Origin: Halalkaliarchaeum desulfuricum | GTDB lineage: Archaea > Halobacteriota > Halobacteria > Halobacteriales > Haloferacaceae | Reading direction: 5' to 3' | Assembly (NCBI RefSeq): GCF_002952775.1 | Contig: NZ_CP025066.1 | Coordinates: 992,001 to 1,056,000, forward strand | DNA length: 64,000 nt | In this document: positions 52,293-62,022 of the stretch, piece after piece | How positions within the stretch are numbered: position 1 is the first letter of the stretch | How the letters are laid out: every line of letters begins with the position of its first letter | Made by a program: the position numbers and the translations under genes | The notes under the pieces: generated by a model | Databases searched by the model: none | Told to the model about the DNA's origin: nothing | What the model saw: only the letters and a program-made list of their open reading frames with translations

Positions 52293-53267
52293 ATGGAGTA
52301 CACGACGCTTGGCGACACCGGAGTGACCGTCTCGAAGATCTGTCTCGGCTGTATGAGCTTCGGCGATCCGGGGTGGCGCGAGTGGGTGCTCGACGAGGAG
52401 GCGGGGATCGAACTCGTCGAACGTGCACTCGAGTTGGGTGTCAACTTCTTCGACACCGCGAACATGTACTCGCACGGCGAGTCCGAGCGTGTGCTCGGGG
52501 AAGCGCTGGAGGGCCACCGCGAGGAGGCAGTCGTCGCGACGAAAGGCTACTTCCAGATGGACGAAGAGGATCCCAACTCGGGTGGCCTCTCCCGGAAAGC
52601 GATCGAACAGGAGCTCGAGGCGTCGCTGGACCGGCTGGGGATGGAGACGGTCGACCTCTACCAGATCCACCGCCGGGACGCGGACACGCCGGCGGCGGAG
52701 ACGCTCCGGGCGCTCGACGACGCGGTCCGCCGCGGGAAGGTCCGGTATCTGGGTGCCTCCTCGATGTGGGCCCACGAGTTCGCGGAGTACCTCCACGCGA
52801 GCGATCGGCTCGGGCTGGATCGGTTCGTCACCATGCAGAACCACTACAACCTGGTCTACCGCGAGGAGGAACGGGAGATGCTCCCGCTGTGTGACCGGGA
52901 ATCGGTCGGCGTGATCCCGTGGTCACCGCTCGCCCGTGGGTACCTCGCGCGACCGCACGAAGAGATCGACGCGACCCGACGCGGGGAGGCCGAAGAGCAC
53001 ATGTACGAACACCCGTACCGGGAGGGCGGCGGCCGGGAGATCAACGAGCGGGTCGAAGAACTCGCCGCGGAGAAAGGCGTGAAGATGGCCCAGATCGCGC
53101 TGGCGTGGCTGTTCGGCAAGGACGTGGTGGACGCGCCGATCGTCGGGACGACGTCGATCGAGCATCTGGAGGACGCCGTCGAGGCGATGGAGATCGACCT
53201 GCGCGACAGCGACGTGGAGTATCTAGAAGAACCGTACGAACCGGTGGACGTTTCCGGACACGAGTAG
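52293..53267 (+). CDS. Aldo/keto reductase
   Basis: A 324-residue NADP(H)-dependent TIM-barrel reductase. The tetrad is visible as Asp and Tyr in NFFDTANMYSHGESE, Lys in VVATKGYF and His in LYQIHRRD. IPWSPLARGYLARP and the cofactor-binding VGTTSIEHLEDAVEA fit the AKR11/12-type group. It starts 22 bp after the lipoprotein stop, probably in one transcript. Substrate is not known. Confidence 0.93.
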   Translation: MEYTTLGDTGVTVSKICLGCMSFGDPGWREWVLDEEAGIELVERALELGVNFFDTANMYSHGESERVLGEALEGHREEAVVATKGYFQMDEEDPNSGGLSRKAIEQELEASLDRLGMETVDLYQIHRRDADTPAAETLRALDDAVRRGKVRYLGASSMWAHEFAEYLHASDRLGLDRFVTMQNHYNLVYREEEREMLPLCDRESVGVIPWSPLARGYLARPHEEIDATRRGEAEEHMYEHPYREGGGREINERVEELAAEKGVKMAQIALAWLFGKDVVDAPIVGTTSIEHLEDAVEAMEIDLRDSDVEYLEEPYEPVDVSGHE

Positions 53268-53294
53268 CGGGTGTGACTCCCCGTCGGCAGATCC

Positions 53295-53582
53295 CTAATC
53301 CGAGGCGCGGTTACTGTCCACTCCCGGGAACGATCGGTCCCAGTTTCCGCGCTCCGACTCGAGATACTCGGTACCCTCCTCGGTCAGACGATACACCGTC
53401 GCCTCGTCGACGGATTCGATGTAGCCGGCCTCCTCGAGGAACGCACACCGTCGCTCGGCGAGCGTTACGTACAGCCCCGTATTGCTCGCGATGAGCGCGG
53501 GAAACTCAGCGCCGTTGGTGTACAGGAAGTTCATCACTCGCCGGTCGGCGTCCGTCAGTTCACCACGTCGGGGACGGGACAT
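53295..53582 (-). CDS. Winged-helix DNA-binding protein (PhiH1-repressor-like)
   Basis: A 95-residue protein: LTDADRRVMNFLYTNGAEFPALIASNTGLYVTLAERRCAFLEEAGYIESVDEATVYRLTEEGTEYLESE is a winged helix resembling the small haloarchaeal PhiH1-type repressors. ATG 53582 is chosen as the nearest start to the domain; two more ATGs upstream would add up to 10 residues. It is convergent with the aldo/keto reductase gene, so its target cannot be inferred. Confidence 0.82.
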   Translation of the reverse strand: MSRPRRGELTDADRRVMNFLYTNGAEFPALIASNTGLYVTLAERRCAFLEEAGYIESVDEATVYRLTEEGTEYLESERGNWDRSFPGVDSNRASD

Positions 53583-53711
53583 TCTGTTGTGTCTATGCAT
53601 ACCAACCCGCAAATACCCTCGGGGGAGTTCCAGCGAAATGAAAATCGCACCGGTGATCGCGCGAAACTGTTCGGGGATATAAAAGACCAGAGGGGGGGGC
53701 TGTCTCTTCGA

Positions 53712-55304
53712 TCAGTTCGCGCTGATGACGTCGTCGATCCGCGTGATCAGCGTGCTGGCTTCGGTTGCGTTTCTGAACACCTCACGCTTCACTTCGGCGG
53801 GATCGAGGACGCCGTGATCGACGGGATCGGCGACTTCGACCTCGCCGCCAGTCGACACCAGACCGGCGCGTCCGTCGCCGTTGGCGGCACGCAGGTCCGC
53901 CAGCGCGTCGATCGGGTCCTCGCCCGCAGTCGTCGCGAGTGTCCGGGGGATGGCGTCGACGGCGTCGGCGAACGCTTCGACGGCGAGCTGCTCGCGCCCC
54001 TCGACGCCGGCGGCTGCCTCACGGATCGCGCCGGCGACCGCTATCTCGACGGCAGCCGCGCCGGGAACCACCCCGCCGGTGTTCAGTGCCGCAACGGCGG
54101 CGTCGACCCCGTCGGTGACTGCGCGTTCGAGTTCGTCCAGCACGCCCTCGGTGCCGCCGCGAAGGAACAGGGTCACGGTATCGGCGGCCGCGCCGCCCTC
54201 AAAGAACGCCAGATCGTCGTCGTCGTACGACTCGACGCGAACCGTCTCGGCGGCGCCGAGGTCGTCGCTTTCGAGGCCGTCGACGGTCCCGAGCAGGCCG
54301 GCACCGGTCGCCCGGGCGATCGTCCTGGCCGTCGAAGAACTCACGTCCTCGAAGACGACGACCCCCTCCCGGGCGAGGATTCCGGCAGTCGTGTCGGCGA
54401 CCTCGCCGGTGGTGACCAGCACGTCGGCATCGGCGTCGACAACCGACTCTGCCATGTCGCGGTACTGCTCCCGTTCGCTTTCGACGGCAGCGTTCAACTG
54501 ATCGACGTTCCCGATCTGATACTCCGCGTCGACCTCGGTTTCGGCGAGATCGAGGTCGGCATCGAGGATTGCCACGGCGGCGTCGGACACCGGTGCCGGG
54601 CGCTCGCGACCGACGTAGTCCGCGTCGGCGATCACGCCCTCGATCACCTCCGTGGCTGCCGAGGACCGACCGGCCCGCGCGACGACCTCGATCGCGTCGC
54701 GGTCGAGATCGCCGTCTCCGTCGACGTGCCGTACCGCCTCGACGACAGCGTCGGCAAGCGTCGACGGGGTGACCCCGCCGGTGCCCTTGCCCGTCATCGC
54801 CGTCTCGGCGACCTGCTGGAGGATCTCGTTGTCGACCTCGCCTTCGAGCGTCAGTTCCTCGACTGTCTCGAGGGCAACCTCGCGCGCGGTCAGATACCCC
54901 TCGACGATCGTCGTCGGGTGAACGTCGTTCTCGAGCAGTTCCTCGGTCTCCGAGAGCAGTTCGCCCGCGAGCGCGGCGGCCGTCGTGGTCCCGTCACCCA
55001 CTTCCTCGTCTTGACTCTCGGCGACGTCGACGAGCATCTCGGCGGCCGGATGCTCGATGTCCATCTCCTCGAGCACCGTCGCGCCGTCGTTCGTGACGAC
55101 GACGTCACCGGAGTCCGAAACCAGCATCTTGTCCATCCCGTTGGGACCGAGCGTGGTCCGTACCGACTCGGCGACGGCCTTCCCGGCCTGGATGTTGGCC
55201 GACTGTGCATCCCGGCCGCTGGTTCGTTCGGTATCCTCGCTGAGAACGAACATCGGCTGTCCGGCGATCCGTCGCTGTCGCTGTGCTCCTTCGGATTCGG
55301 ACAT
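53712..55304 (-). CDS. Thermosome subunit (group II chaperonin), divergent third-type subunit
   Basis: A 530-residue chaperonin. The ATP-binding motifs [26 protein letters not shown] and [16 protein letters not shown] are present. The usual LPGGGAPE loop is VVPGAAAVE, and the protein ends at [12 protein letters not shown] without the Gly/Met-rich tail of the main haloarchaeal subunits. Both points suggest the accessory CCT3-like subunit. TTTTTTATCG at 55331-55340 is a TATA box 26-30 bp before ATG 55304. Confidence 0.93.
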   Translation of the reverse strand: MSESEGAQRQRRIAGQPMFVLSEDTERTSGRDAQSANIQAGKAVAESVRTTLGPNGMDKMLVSDSGDVVVTNDGATVLEEMDIEHPAAEMLVDVAESQDEEVGDGTTTAAALAGELLSETEELLENDVHPTTIVEGYLTAREVALETVEELTLEGEVDNEILQQVAETAMTGKGTGGVTPSTLADAVVEAVRHVDGDGDLDRDAIEVVARAGRSSAATEVIEGVIADADYVGRERPAPVSDAAVAILDADLDLAETEVDAEYQIGNVDQLNAAVESEREQYRDMAESVVDADADVLVTTGEVADTTAGILAREGVVVFEDVSSSTARTIARATGAGLLGTVDGLESDDLGAAETVRVESYDDDDLAFFEGGAAADTVTLFLRGGTEGVLDELERAVTDGVDAAVAALNTGGVVPGAAAVEIAVAGAIREAAAGVEGREQLAVEAFADAVDAIPRTLATTAGEDPIDALADLRAANGDGRAGLVSTGGEVEVADPVDHGVLDPAEVKREVFRNATEASTLITRIDDVISAN

Positions 55305-55332
55305 GAATGCGAACGGATCTTCGAGCGGTTCG

Positions 55333-55340
55333 ATAAAAAA
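55333..55340 (-). promoter_or_regulatory. TATA box of the thermosome gene
   Basis: Minus-strand TTTTTTAT lies about 30 bp upstream of ATG 55304, indicating a leaderless or nearly leaderless transcript. No clear heat-shock element was recognised. Confidence 0.55.
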
Positions 55341-55446
55341 GTTTTCCTCACAGGGACAGGAGCGTGTGAGAATCGTGGGGAGCGCTGACACCGCAAACGC
55401 TACCGGAACAGGAAAGCCTGCCTTACTAGATGTTTTGAAACGAAGT

Positions 55447-56754
55447 ATGGGAATTGATAAACGAACACACGATCGTGAGTTCGTGAGAACGTTCTTCACG
55501 ACACCGACAGCGGAGAAGGGTGTCGAAGACTCCGCGAAGAAACTACGCGGTGGGATCGGATTGCGCGGCATGCAAGCCCCGGACGTGTGGGTGCCGGACA
55601 ACGAGGACGCCACCGCGCCGTCCATGCGCGGAGAGGGAGCAGAAAACATCGCCAAAGTCGTCGCTGAGGGGGGCGCAGACTTCCCCGGCGAGATCCACCC
55701 CCGAGTGGTCTGGCACCGTGACGATCCAGAAACGCGCTACGAGGGATTCGAACAAATGCTCACGATCGCCGACCCCGAGAGGGGCGCGATCGACCACATC
55801 GACGGCTTCGTGATCCCGGAGGTCGGCGACATCGACGACTGGAAGAAGGCCGACGAGTTCTTCACCCTCGTCGAGACGGAGTACGGCCTCGCGGAGGGAA
55901 GCCTCGCGATGTCCGTGATCGTCGAAAGCGGGGCGGCAGAGCAGGCGATGACAAAGCTGCGCGACGAGATGGGAAAGCCCACGAACAACCTGCAGCGGCT
56001 GTTCATGCTGGTCATCGGCGAGGTCGATTACACGAAGGATATGCGTGCGATTACGCCGACGGGTTCGCTGCCGTCGTGGGACGAAATTCGACACAACACC
56101 TCGAGTGCCGCGAGCGCGGCGGGGCTCATCTCCGTCGACGGGCCGTACGACGACATCCGCGACATAGAGGGGTATCACGAGCGCATGACCGACAACCAGT
56201 CGAAGGGGCTGCTGGGCATCTGGTCGCTGACACCCACCCAGGTCGTCGAGGCGAACAAGGGACCGCTTCCGCCCGAAGACGGCTACTGGCTCATCGAGGC
56301 CGGCGACCGGGAGGTGAAACTGGAAGACGACGACGGCGTGCAGGTGTATCGTGGCGACAGGATCGGACTCGAAGAGACTGACGACGGCTACGTGCTCACC
56401 GTCGGGGGCGACCGACTCGAACTCGACGACGACGGGGTCCGCGAGGAGCTTCTGGATCTGGTGTCGTACGTCCCGAGCATGGGCGACATCGTCGACTCGA
56501 TGGAGGAGTTCGAGGCCGCCAAGGAGGCCGGCCGGGGCGCGATCGCGATGACCCAGGCTGCGACGCTCCGGATCGACGGGGTGGAAGTCGACGTCGAGCG
56601 CGATCGGATGTGGGACGAGGCGACCTATCAGGCGTTGATGGTCCCGATCAGTCTGTTCCAGGACGTCTACGAGAACAGACCCGACCAACACGAGGAACTC
56701 GCAGCGATGTACAGCGAGGACGTCGTCGAACGCGCGATGGACGTCGGGAACTGA
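55447..56754 (+). CDS. aceB: Malate synthase, haloarchaeal type
   Basis: A 435-residue malate synthase of the short haloarchaeal class, which condenses glyoxylate with acetyl-CoA. [55 protein letters not shown] and [17 protein letters not shown] are characteristic. The C-terminus [13 protein letters not shown] matches the family end ([10 protein letters not shown]). It is not accompanied by isocitrate lyase here, so glyoxylate may come from another source. A class V aminotransferase that also uses glyoxylate lies 97 bp downstream. Confidence 0.95.
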   Translation: MGIDKRTHDREFVRTFFTTPTAEKGVEDSAKKLRGGIGLRGMQAPDVWVPDNEDATAPSMRGEGAENIAKVVAEGGADFPGEIHPRVVWHRDDPETRYEGFEQMLTIADPERGAIDHIDGFVIPEVGDIDDWKKADEFFTLVETEYGLAEGSLAMSVIVESGAAEQAMTKLRDEMGKPTNNLQRLFMLVIGEVDYTKDMRAITPTGSLPSWDEIRHNTSSAASAAGLISVDGPYDDIRDIEGYHERMTDNQSKGLLGIWSLTPTQVVEANKGPLPPEDGYWLIEAGDREVKLEDDDGVQVYRGDRIGLEETDDGYVLTVGGDRLELDDDGVREELLDLVSYVPSMGDIVDSMEEFEAAKEAGRGAIAMTQAATLRIDGVEVDVERDRMWDEATYQALMVPISLFQDVYENRPDQHEELAAMYSEDVVERAMDVGN

Positions 56755-56819
56755 CTGTCGTCGATCGGTCGGCTCGCCGTCCGAAATCGGCCGCCGGCAA
56801 CCGACGGCGGTGACCGCCG

Positions 56820-56827
56820 ATTTTATA
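56820..56827 (+). promoter_or_regulatory. TATA box of the class V aminotransferase gene
   Basis: ATTTTATA lies about 28 bp before ATG 56852, predicting a leaderless message separate from the malate synthase transcript. Confidence 0.6.
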
Positions 56828-56851
56828 CTGTCCGTTCGTGAATCTCCAGAT

Positions 56852-58054
56852 ATGGACCAAGCCACCACCAGTCCAGAGACTCGCGAGAGAGAAGGGAACG
56901 CGGTCCGGGCGTCCGACGATCCGCCGGAGGTCGGCGAACTCCTCCCGCCGGATCGGACGCTGATGGGCCCGGGACCGAGCGACGTCCACCCGCGGGTACT
57001 TCGGGCGATGAGCACGCCGTTGATCGGCCATCTCGACCCCTCGTTCGTCGAGATGATGAACGAGGTACAGGAGCTGCTCAGGTACACGTTCCGGACGGAC
57101 AACAAGTGGACGATCCCCGTGTCGGGCACGGGATCGGCGTCGATGGAATCTGCGATCGGAAACATGGTCGAGCCGGGCGACACGATGCTGGTTCCGACGA
57201 ACGGCTACTTCGGCGACCGGATGGCGAAGATGGCCCGACGGGCCGGCGGGGAGGTCGTCGAGGTCGACGCGCCGTGGGGCGAACCGCTCGACCCCGACGA
57301 CGTCGCAGACGCGTTCGACGAACACCAGCCGGACGTGTTCGGGTTCGTCCACGCCGAGACGAGCACCGGCGTCCTGCAGCCGGATGTCCCGGAGCTCACA
57401 AGCATCGCCCACGACCACGACGCCTACGTGATCGCCGACACCGTCACCTCGCTGGGCGGCGTCGAACTCCGCGTCGACGAGTGGGACATCGACGTGGCGT
57501 ACTCGGGTCCACAGAAGTGTCTCTCGTGTCCGCCGGGTGCGAGCCCGCTCACGCTCAACGACCGGGCGATGGAGAAAGTGCTCGATCGGGACGAGTCCTC
57601 CCGGTCGTGGTATCTCGACCTCTCGCTGCTGGAGGGGTACTGGGGCGAGGAACGCGCGTACCACCACACCGCCCCGATCACGAACGTCTACTCGATCCGG
57701 GAAGCACTCCGCCTCGTCGCCGAAGAGGGCATCGAAAATCGGTGGGAGCGACACCGCGAGATCGCCGGCGTACTGAAGTCAGGTCTCGAGGGACTCGGAC
57801 TCGATCTCCACGCCGAAGAGGAGTACTGGCTCCCGAGCCTCAACGCCGTCGAGGTGCCAGACGGCGTCGACGACGGGGCAGTCATCGACTACCTCCTCGA
57901 GGAACACGACCTAGAAATCGCCTCCGGGCTGGGTGCGCTCGAGGGTGACATCTGGCGGATCGGTTGTATGGGGTACTCGGCGAAGCGGAAGAACGTCGAG
58001 TTCCTGCTGGCCGCCCTCGAGGACGCACTCGAGGCGCAGGGCTACGACGCCTAG
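56852..58054 (+). CDS. Alanine-glyoxylate / serine-pyruvate type aminotransferase (class V)
   Basis: A 400-residue PLP aminotransferase. LMGPGPSDVHPRVLRAMSTPLIGHLDP, SGTGSASMESAIGNMVEPGD, VIADTVTSLGGVELRVDEWDIDVAYSGPQKCLSCPPG (with the PLP Lys in GPQKC) and the final WRIGCMGYSAKRKNV are those of the AGXT/SGAT group. It likely makes glycine from glyoxylate, or uses serine. It follows malate synthase, so both enzymes meet at glyoxylate. Confidence 0.93.
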   Translation: MDQATTSPETREREGNAVRASDDPPEVGELLPPDRTLMGPGPSDVHPRVLRAMSTPLIGHLDPSFVEMMNEVQELLRYTFRTDNKWTIPVSGTGSASMESAIGNMVEPGDTMLVPTNGYFGDRMAKMARRAGGEVVEVDAPWGEPLDPDDVADAFDEHQPDVFGFVHAETSTGVLQPDVPELTSIAHDHDAYVIADTVTSLGGVELRVDEWDIDVAYSGPQKCLSCPPGASPLTLNDRAMEKVLDRDESSRSWYLDLSLLEGYWGEERAYHHTAPITNVYSIREALRLVAEEGIENRWERHREIAGVLKSGLEGLGLDLHAEEEYWLPSLNAVEVPDGVDDGAVIDYLLEEHDLEIASGLGALEGDIWRIGCMGYSAKRKNVEFLLAALEDALEAQGYDA

Positions 58055-58072
58055 ATCCGACGACACCCCGAG

Positions 58073-58128
58073 TCTCCGGAGGTGACTCGCCGTCGGTGTC
58101 TCTCCGGAGGTGACTCGCCGTCGGTGTC
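58073..58128. repeat. 2 x 28-bp tandem repeat after the aminotransferase
   Basis: The unit starting TCTCCGGAGGTGACTCGCCG recurs at 58073 and 58101, followed by a degenerate further piece of the CGTCGGtgtct type to about 58145. It lies in the 146-bp gap before the DUF2797 gene. It has no open frame of its own that looks coding. Confidence 0.85.
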
Positions 58129-58200
58129 TCCCCGTCGGCGGCTCTCCGACGTCGACTCTGCGTCGCGTCGTTTTTATTCGGGCGTTGCTAACCGCCTCAC

Positions 58201-58989
58201 GTGCAGATCGTCGGCTACGCGACGGACGCGGGGGACGGTGAATCCGGACTGTTATTCAGCGACGGCAACGGCAGCGACGTCGAGTTCCGGCCGACCGACC
58301 CGGGGTCGGAGTTGTCCTACACCCTGGGAGACCGACGATGTGCCGGCACCGTCCACACCGGCGAACACCTCGCCTGCGACGCCGAGGACGCCCCGTACTG
58401 CCGGGATCACGCCGACACCTGGGTGTGTGCGCGGTGTACCGGAACGTGCCTGAAAGACGAGATGGATTGCCACGAGAAGCACGCGATCTACCTGGCGGCG
58501 TTTGCGCCCGACCTGTTCAAAGTCGGGGTCACCCGCCTGTGGCGGCTGGAGACCCGCCTGCGCGAGCAGGGGGCCGATCGGGGGGCACACATCCGAACCG
58601 TTCCCGACGGTCGAATCGCCCGAGAACTAGAAGCCGAGGTCGCCGCCAGAGATGATCTACCGGTTCCGGTGTCCGACAGCGTTCGCGTCGATCGAAAGCG
58701 ACGGGGACTGGGTCGCGGCGTCGACGTGAAGGCGTGGCCCCGGCTGTGTTCGGCGTTCGACCCTCACGAGACGTTTGCGTTCGACTACGGGCTGGATCTC
58801 GACCGGCGTCCGGTCGCGGAGACGATGCTCACGGGAACCGTCCGGGGGACGAAGGGACGCATACTCGTGCTCGATCGCGGGGCGTCGACGTACGCCGTCG
58901 ACCTCCGGGACCTGGTGGGTCACGAGGTCGTCCCCGAACGGAGCCGGCGGGAACGGCAGTCCAGCCTGGGCGCGTTCGAGAGGAACTGA
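58201..58989 (+). CDS. DUF2797 family protein
   Basis: A 262-residue protein of unknown function. A Cys/His-rich N-terminal region (CAGTVHTGEHLACD, YCRDH, CARCTGTC, DCHEKH) could bind zinc. It is followed by YLAAFAPDLFKVGVTRLWRLETRLREQGA, which resembles a GIY-YIG-like nuclease fold, and a basic helix-rich segment. The start is GTG 58201, with TTTTTATT at 58171-58178 as a TATA box 26 bp upstream. It is convergent with an ABC-2 permease gene. Confidence 0.85.
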   Translation: MQIVGYATDAGDGESGLLFSDGNGSDVEFRPTDPGSELSYTLGDRRCAGTVHTGEHLACDAEDAPYCRDHADTWVCARCTGTCLKDEMDCHEKHAIYLAAFAPDLFKVGVTRLWRLETRLREQGADRGAHIRTVPDGRIARELEAEVAARDDLPVPVSDSVRVDRKRRGLGRGVDVKAWPRLCSAFDPHETFAFDYGLDLDRRPVAETMLTGTVRGTKGRILVLDRGASTYAVDLRDLVGHEVVPERSRRERQSSLGAFERN

Positions 58990-59036
58990 CCGACGAATGC
59001 GGTCAACTCGACGGATACGGGGACTCCGACGACCGG

Positions 59037-60104
59037 TCACTCGAAGCCGTGCCGGGCGATTGCGGTTCGTACCCCGAGGTAGCCGGCCGCTGCGACGGTG
59101 GCGTAGACGACGACGGTGGCAGTGGTGGTCGCGGTCGCACTGTCGACTGCAAGCAGGGCGGCGGCGTTGATCGGGTTGCCCGGAAGCAGCGTCGAGCCCG
59201 CAAAGACCACGAGGACACCCACCGAATAGAGGAACTGAGCGTCCCGTCGGCGCGGGGCAAGGGTCGCGATCGCGATCCCCATCGCCACAACCGCCGTCGC
59301 GAACGCGGCGACGAGCAGCAGCAGCGTTCCGGGGTTCGCGATCGGGGTGTCGTTTACCCAAAGCAGGAGGATCCACAGCGCCGCCTGCGCCGGCGCGAGC
59401 CCGATCGCCGCGAGGCTCTTGCCGTCGACGATCTCTGCGGTCGTCACCGGCGCGACCCGAAGCAGCTCCAGGGTTCCGCGATCCAGCTCTTCCGTGACCG
59501 AGTCGACGATCAGTGATCCGCTTATAAACACCGGCAGGAACAGCAACAGCGGAATCAACACCGTGTAGGTGAACCCGTAGTACGGACTGCCGCCCGGACG
59601 CTCGGGGAGGGGAAGCGGCTGCCGGTCGAGCCATCCCGCGTTGCGCCCCCGCTCGTCGCGTTCGAGCCCACGCAGCGCCTGCTGCAGCTGGGCGACGACC
59701 ACCGTCGACTCGACGCTGCTATCCGGGGCGACGGCGGTCACCTCGATTCTCCCGTCCCGGCGATCGACCCTGACGGCGGTGTCTGCTGCCCCCGTGTCGA
59801 AGGTCCCCCGTGCAGTTTCCCAGTCGTCGTACCGCGTCGTGGAGATCCCGTCGACGCGATCGGCGGCGGCGATCAGTTCGTCGACCGTCTCGCCGGAAAC
59901 CGCAACCTCGACCTCGTAGCCGTCGAGGCTGGATGGATCGTACAGCGAGACCAGCCCGACGACCAGAAACGAGGAGAACGCGGCGATGAAAAGCTGGATG
60001 AGGAGCGCCAGCACGATCGTCTTCTCCCTGCGGAGCACCGAAAGCTCCCGACCGGCGATTCGCAGACGCGGCGAGGACGACCGTCCAGGCTTTCGATCAC
60101 GCAT
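59037..60104 (-). CDS. ABC-2 type transporter permease (NatB-like)
   Basis: A 355-residue permease. One N-terminal helix (VLALLIQLFIAAFSSFLVVGLVSLY) is followed by an extracellular segment of about 120 residues and then five or six helices (LIPLLLFLPVFISGSLIVDSV onward). EELDRGTLELLRVAPVTTAEIVDGKSL matches the ABC-2 permease coupling region. It is the last gene of the ABC operon and overlaps the upstream fused permease by 8 bp. Confidence 0.88.
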   Translation of the reverse strand: MRDRKPGRSSSPRLRIAGRELSVLRREKTIVLALLIQLFIAAFSSFLVVGLVSLYDPSSLDGYEVEVAVSGETVDELIAAADRVDGISTTRYDDWETARGTFDTGAADTAVRVDRRDGRIEVTAVAPDSSVESTVVVAQLQQALRGLERDERGRNAGWLDRQPLPLPERPGGSPYYGFTYTVLIPLLLFLPVFISGSLIVDSVTEELDRGTLELLRVAPVTTAEIVDGKSLAAIGLAPAQAALWILLLWVNDTPIANPGTLLLLVAAFATAVVAMGIAIATLAPRRRDAQFLYSVGVLVVFAGSTLLPGNPINAAALLAVDSATATTTATVVVYATVAAAGYLGVRTAIARHGFE

Positions 60105-62022
60105 AGAGGGTCACCACCCCGAAGTTGTATCCGGCGTGGATCAGCGTCGCAACCACGAGTGCGATCGCGTACAGCCGCCGGTTTCGGCGTGCCCCGAGCG
60201 CGGAAACGACGGCGGTGACGACGTGCAACGCGAGCGGCGCCAGAAGCAGCGCGAGCAGGAACGCCCAGGGAAGCTCGCCGATGCCGGCCACCCCCGAGGG
60301 TCCAAACGCCGCACGACCGAGCGTGAGCTCGGGGAGACCGACCAGCTGGACGACGACGGTTCCCTTCTCCGCGAGGAAGAACCCGATTCCCGAGGCCGTC
60401 CCGACCGCGAGCGCGGACGAAACTGACGCCTCGAGGCGATCGTCGGCGAAGCCGGCGTACACGTGAACGCTCTTTGCGATTTCCTCGATCAGTGCGATCA
60501 CGACCAGCAGAAGGGGGATCGACACCGCGATCGGGAGGGCGAAAAGCACCGCCACCGCGAGCAGTTCGGCGACGAAGACGAACGGGACAAAGAGGGCGGT
60601 CAAAAGCGCGACGGACCGCGGCCCGGAGACGCGCACCGAGAGGGCGTCGAGCGCCTTCGCAGGCAGCGGCTTCTGGGTGAACAGGTCCTCCTCGCGGTAG
60701 ACGCCGGCACCGAGCCAGAAGCAGACCGCCGAGACGAGATACAGCGGCCCCGTCGCGAACAGGTACTCGCCGAACCCGACTGCTTCCCCCTGCAGGTCGA
60801 GCACGACCAGCGTCAGCGGCGAGATCAGCGCGATCGGGGTGACGTTGGTGAAGATCGCCGGGACGAAGACGTACGTCGTGAAAAACACCGAGACGGTGAC
60901 GGTGACGAAGGTGAGCTCCTTGAACGACCTGGCGAAAAGCGCCCCCAGGAACGTCGCAGCCAGGAACGCGAGCGCGACGGGGACGATCGCGAGCACCGAA
61001 ACGATCCCCCCACCGACGAACAGCGCAATGAGGGCAGTGACGCCGATCGCGCCGGCGAGGTACGGGAGCGTCTTGCCCGCGACGATGTCCAGTGGCTCGA
61101 CGGGCGCAACCAAAAGCAGCTCCCCGCGTCGGTTCACTCGCTCTCCGAGCATCGAACTCCCGTACGCCTGGATGATGAAGTTCATCGGGATCAAAAATAC
61201 GAACGCGAGGATCAGCGACGCGAAGGGGAACGGCGGGGTGATTTCGGCCGGCGACCCGGTCGTTGCGGCGCCGAACAGCCCGCCGGAGCCACCGAGTTGG
61301 GGAACTGCGAGCCCGTCGTCGGCGTCGTCGTCAGTCGCCGGGAGTGCCGGCTCGACGCCGTCGCCTTCGGCGTCGGTCGTGTCGTCGCGATCGCCGTCCG
61401 AGTCGTCGGCCGGAGCGTCGCGATCGTCTACCGAGCCGTCACCTGCAGGATCGAACCCTCCTCGCGGTTCATACCGGAGCGTCACGTCGACCGGGAACGC
61501 CGCAGACTGGTTCGACTCGTCGGCCATCAGTCGGTCGTTGTACGACTCGGCGGCAGCACGGAGCGTCTCGACGGCGGCGGCCCCCTTCGGGCTCTCGACG
61601 GCCGTAACGGTTACCCAGCCGTCGGCCGCGATGCCGTCAGTGGCGTCCGCGTCCGTCGACGGGACGGAACTCTCCACGTGGACGTCGGCGTCGGTCCCGA
61701 GTGTCGCGTCCGGCGGGCGTGGCGAGAGTCGGTCGTCGGCTTCCACGACCGACGCGTACGGGTCGTCCTCGTCGACAGCCACCCGGTAGATATCGCTGTC
61801 GGGAGTGACCCCACCGACGCCGGACAGGGCCGCGGCACCGACGACCGCGCCGACCAGAAGGACCGCCAGAACGCCGATCGCGACGGTCCGTCGGTCCACG
61901 GTTCCGGTCGCCGTCGAGAGTTCCCACCGAGCGATCCGGCGGATTGCGGCGAGGCGCCCCAGGCCGTCTTCCTCGGCTGTGCCGGATCCGTCGTTCGTGC
62001 CCGGTTTCCCCTCCCGGTTCAC
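60097..62022 (-). CDS. ABC-2 permease fused to a PrsW-type intramembrane protease domain
   Basis: A 641-residue membrane protein. Residues 1-440 are a NatB-like ABC-2 permease: helix at 47-66, an extracellular part with an acidic insert at about 199-237, helices from 268 on, and the coupling segment GERVNRRGELLLVAPVEPLDIVAGKTLP. Residues 470-641 carry the four PrsW protease motifs: EEIAK (513-517), FFLAE (548-552), His600, and HAGYN (629-633). GTG 62022 is chosen because it overlaps the ATPase stop (GTGA) by 4 bp and homology begins soon after. Confidence 0.88.
   Translation of the reverse strand: MNREGKPGTNDGSGTAEEDGLGRLAAIRRIARWELSTATGTVDRRTVAIGVLAVLLVGAVVGAAALSGVGGVTPDSDIYRVAVDEDDPYASVVEADDRLSPRPPDATLGTDADVHVESSVPSTDADATDGIAADGWVTVTAVESPKGAAAVETLRAAAESYNDRLMADESNQSAAFPVDVTLRYEPRGGFDPAGDGSVDDRDAPADDSDGDRDDTTDAEGDGVEPALPATDDDADDGLAVPQLGGSGGLFGAATTGSPAEITPPFPFASLILAFVFLIPMNFIIQAYGSSMLGERVNRRGELLLVAPVEPLDIVAGKTLPYLAGAIGVTALIALFVGGGIVSVLAIVPVALAFLAATFLGALFARSFKELTFVTVTVSVFFTTYVFVPAIFTNVTPIALISPLTLVVLDLQGEAVGFGEYLFATGPLYLVSAVCFWLGAGVYREEDLFTQKPLPAKALDALSVRVSGPRSVALLTALFVPFVFVAELLAVAVLFALPIAVSIPLLLVVIALIEEIAKSVHVYAGFADDRLEASVSSALAVGTASGIGFFLAEKGTVVVQLVGLPELTLGRAAFGPSGVAGIGELPWAFLLALLLAPLALHVVTAVVSALGARRNRRLYAIALVVATLIHAGYNFGVVTLYA

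Noticed and set aside
53589-55388. Plus-strand 599-codon open frame opposite the thermosome gene
   Set aside because: Antisense shadow of the thermosome, without motifs.
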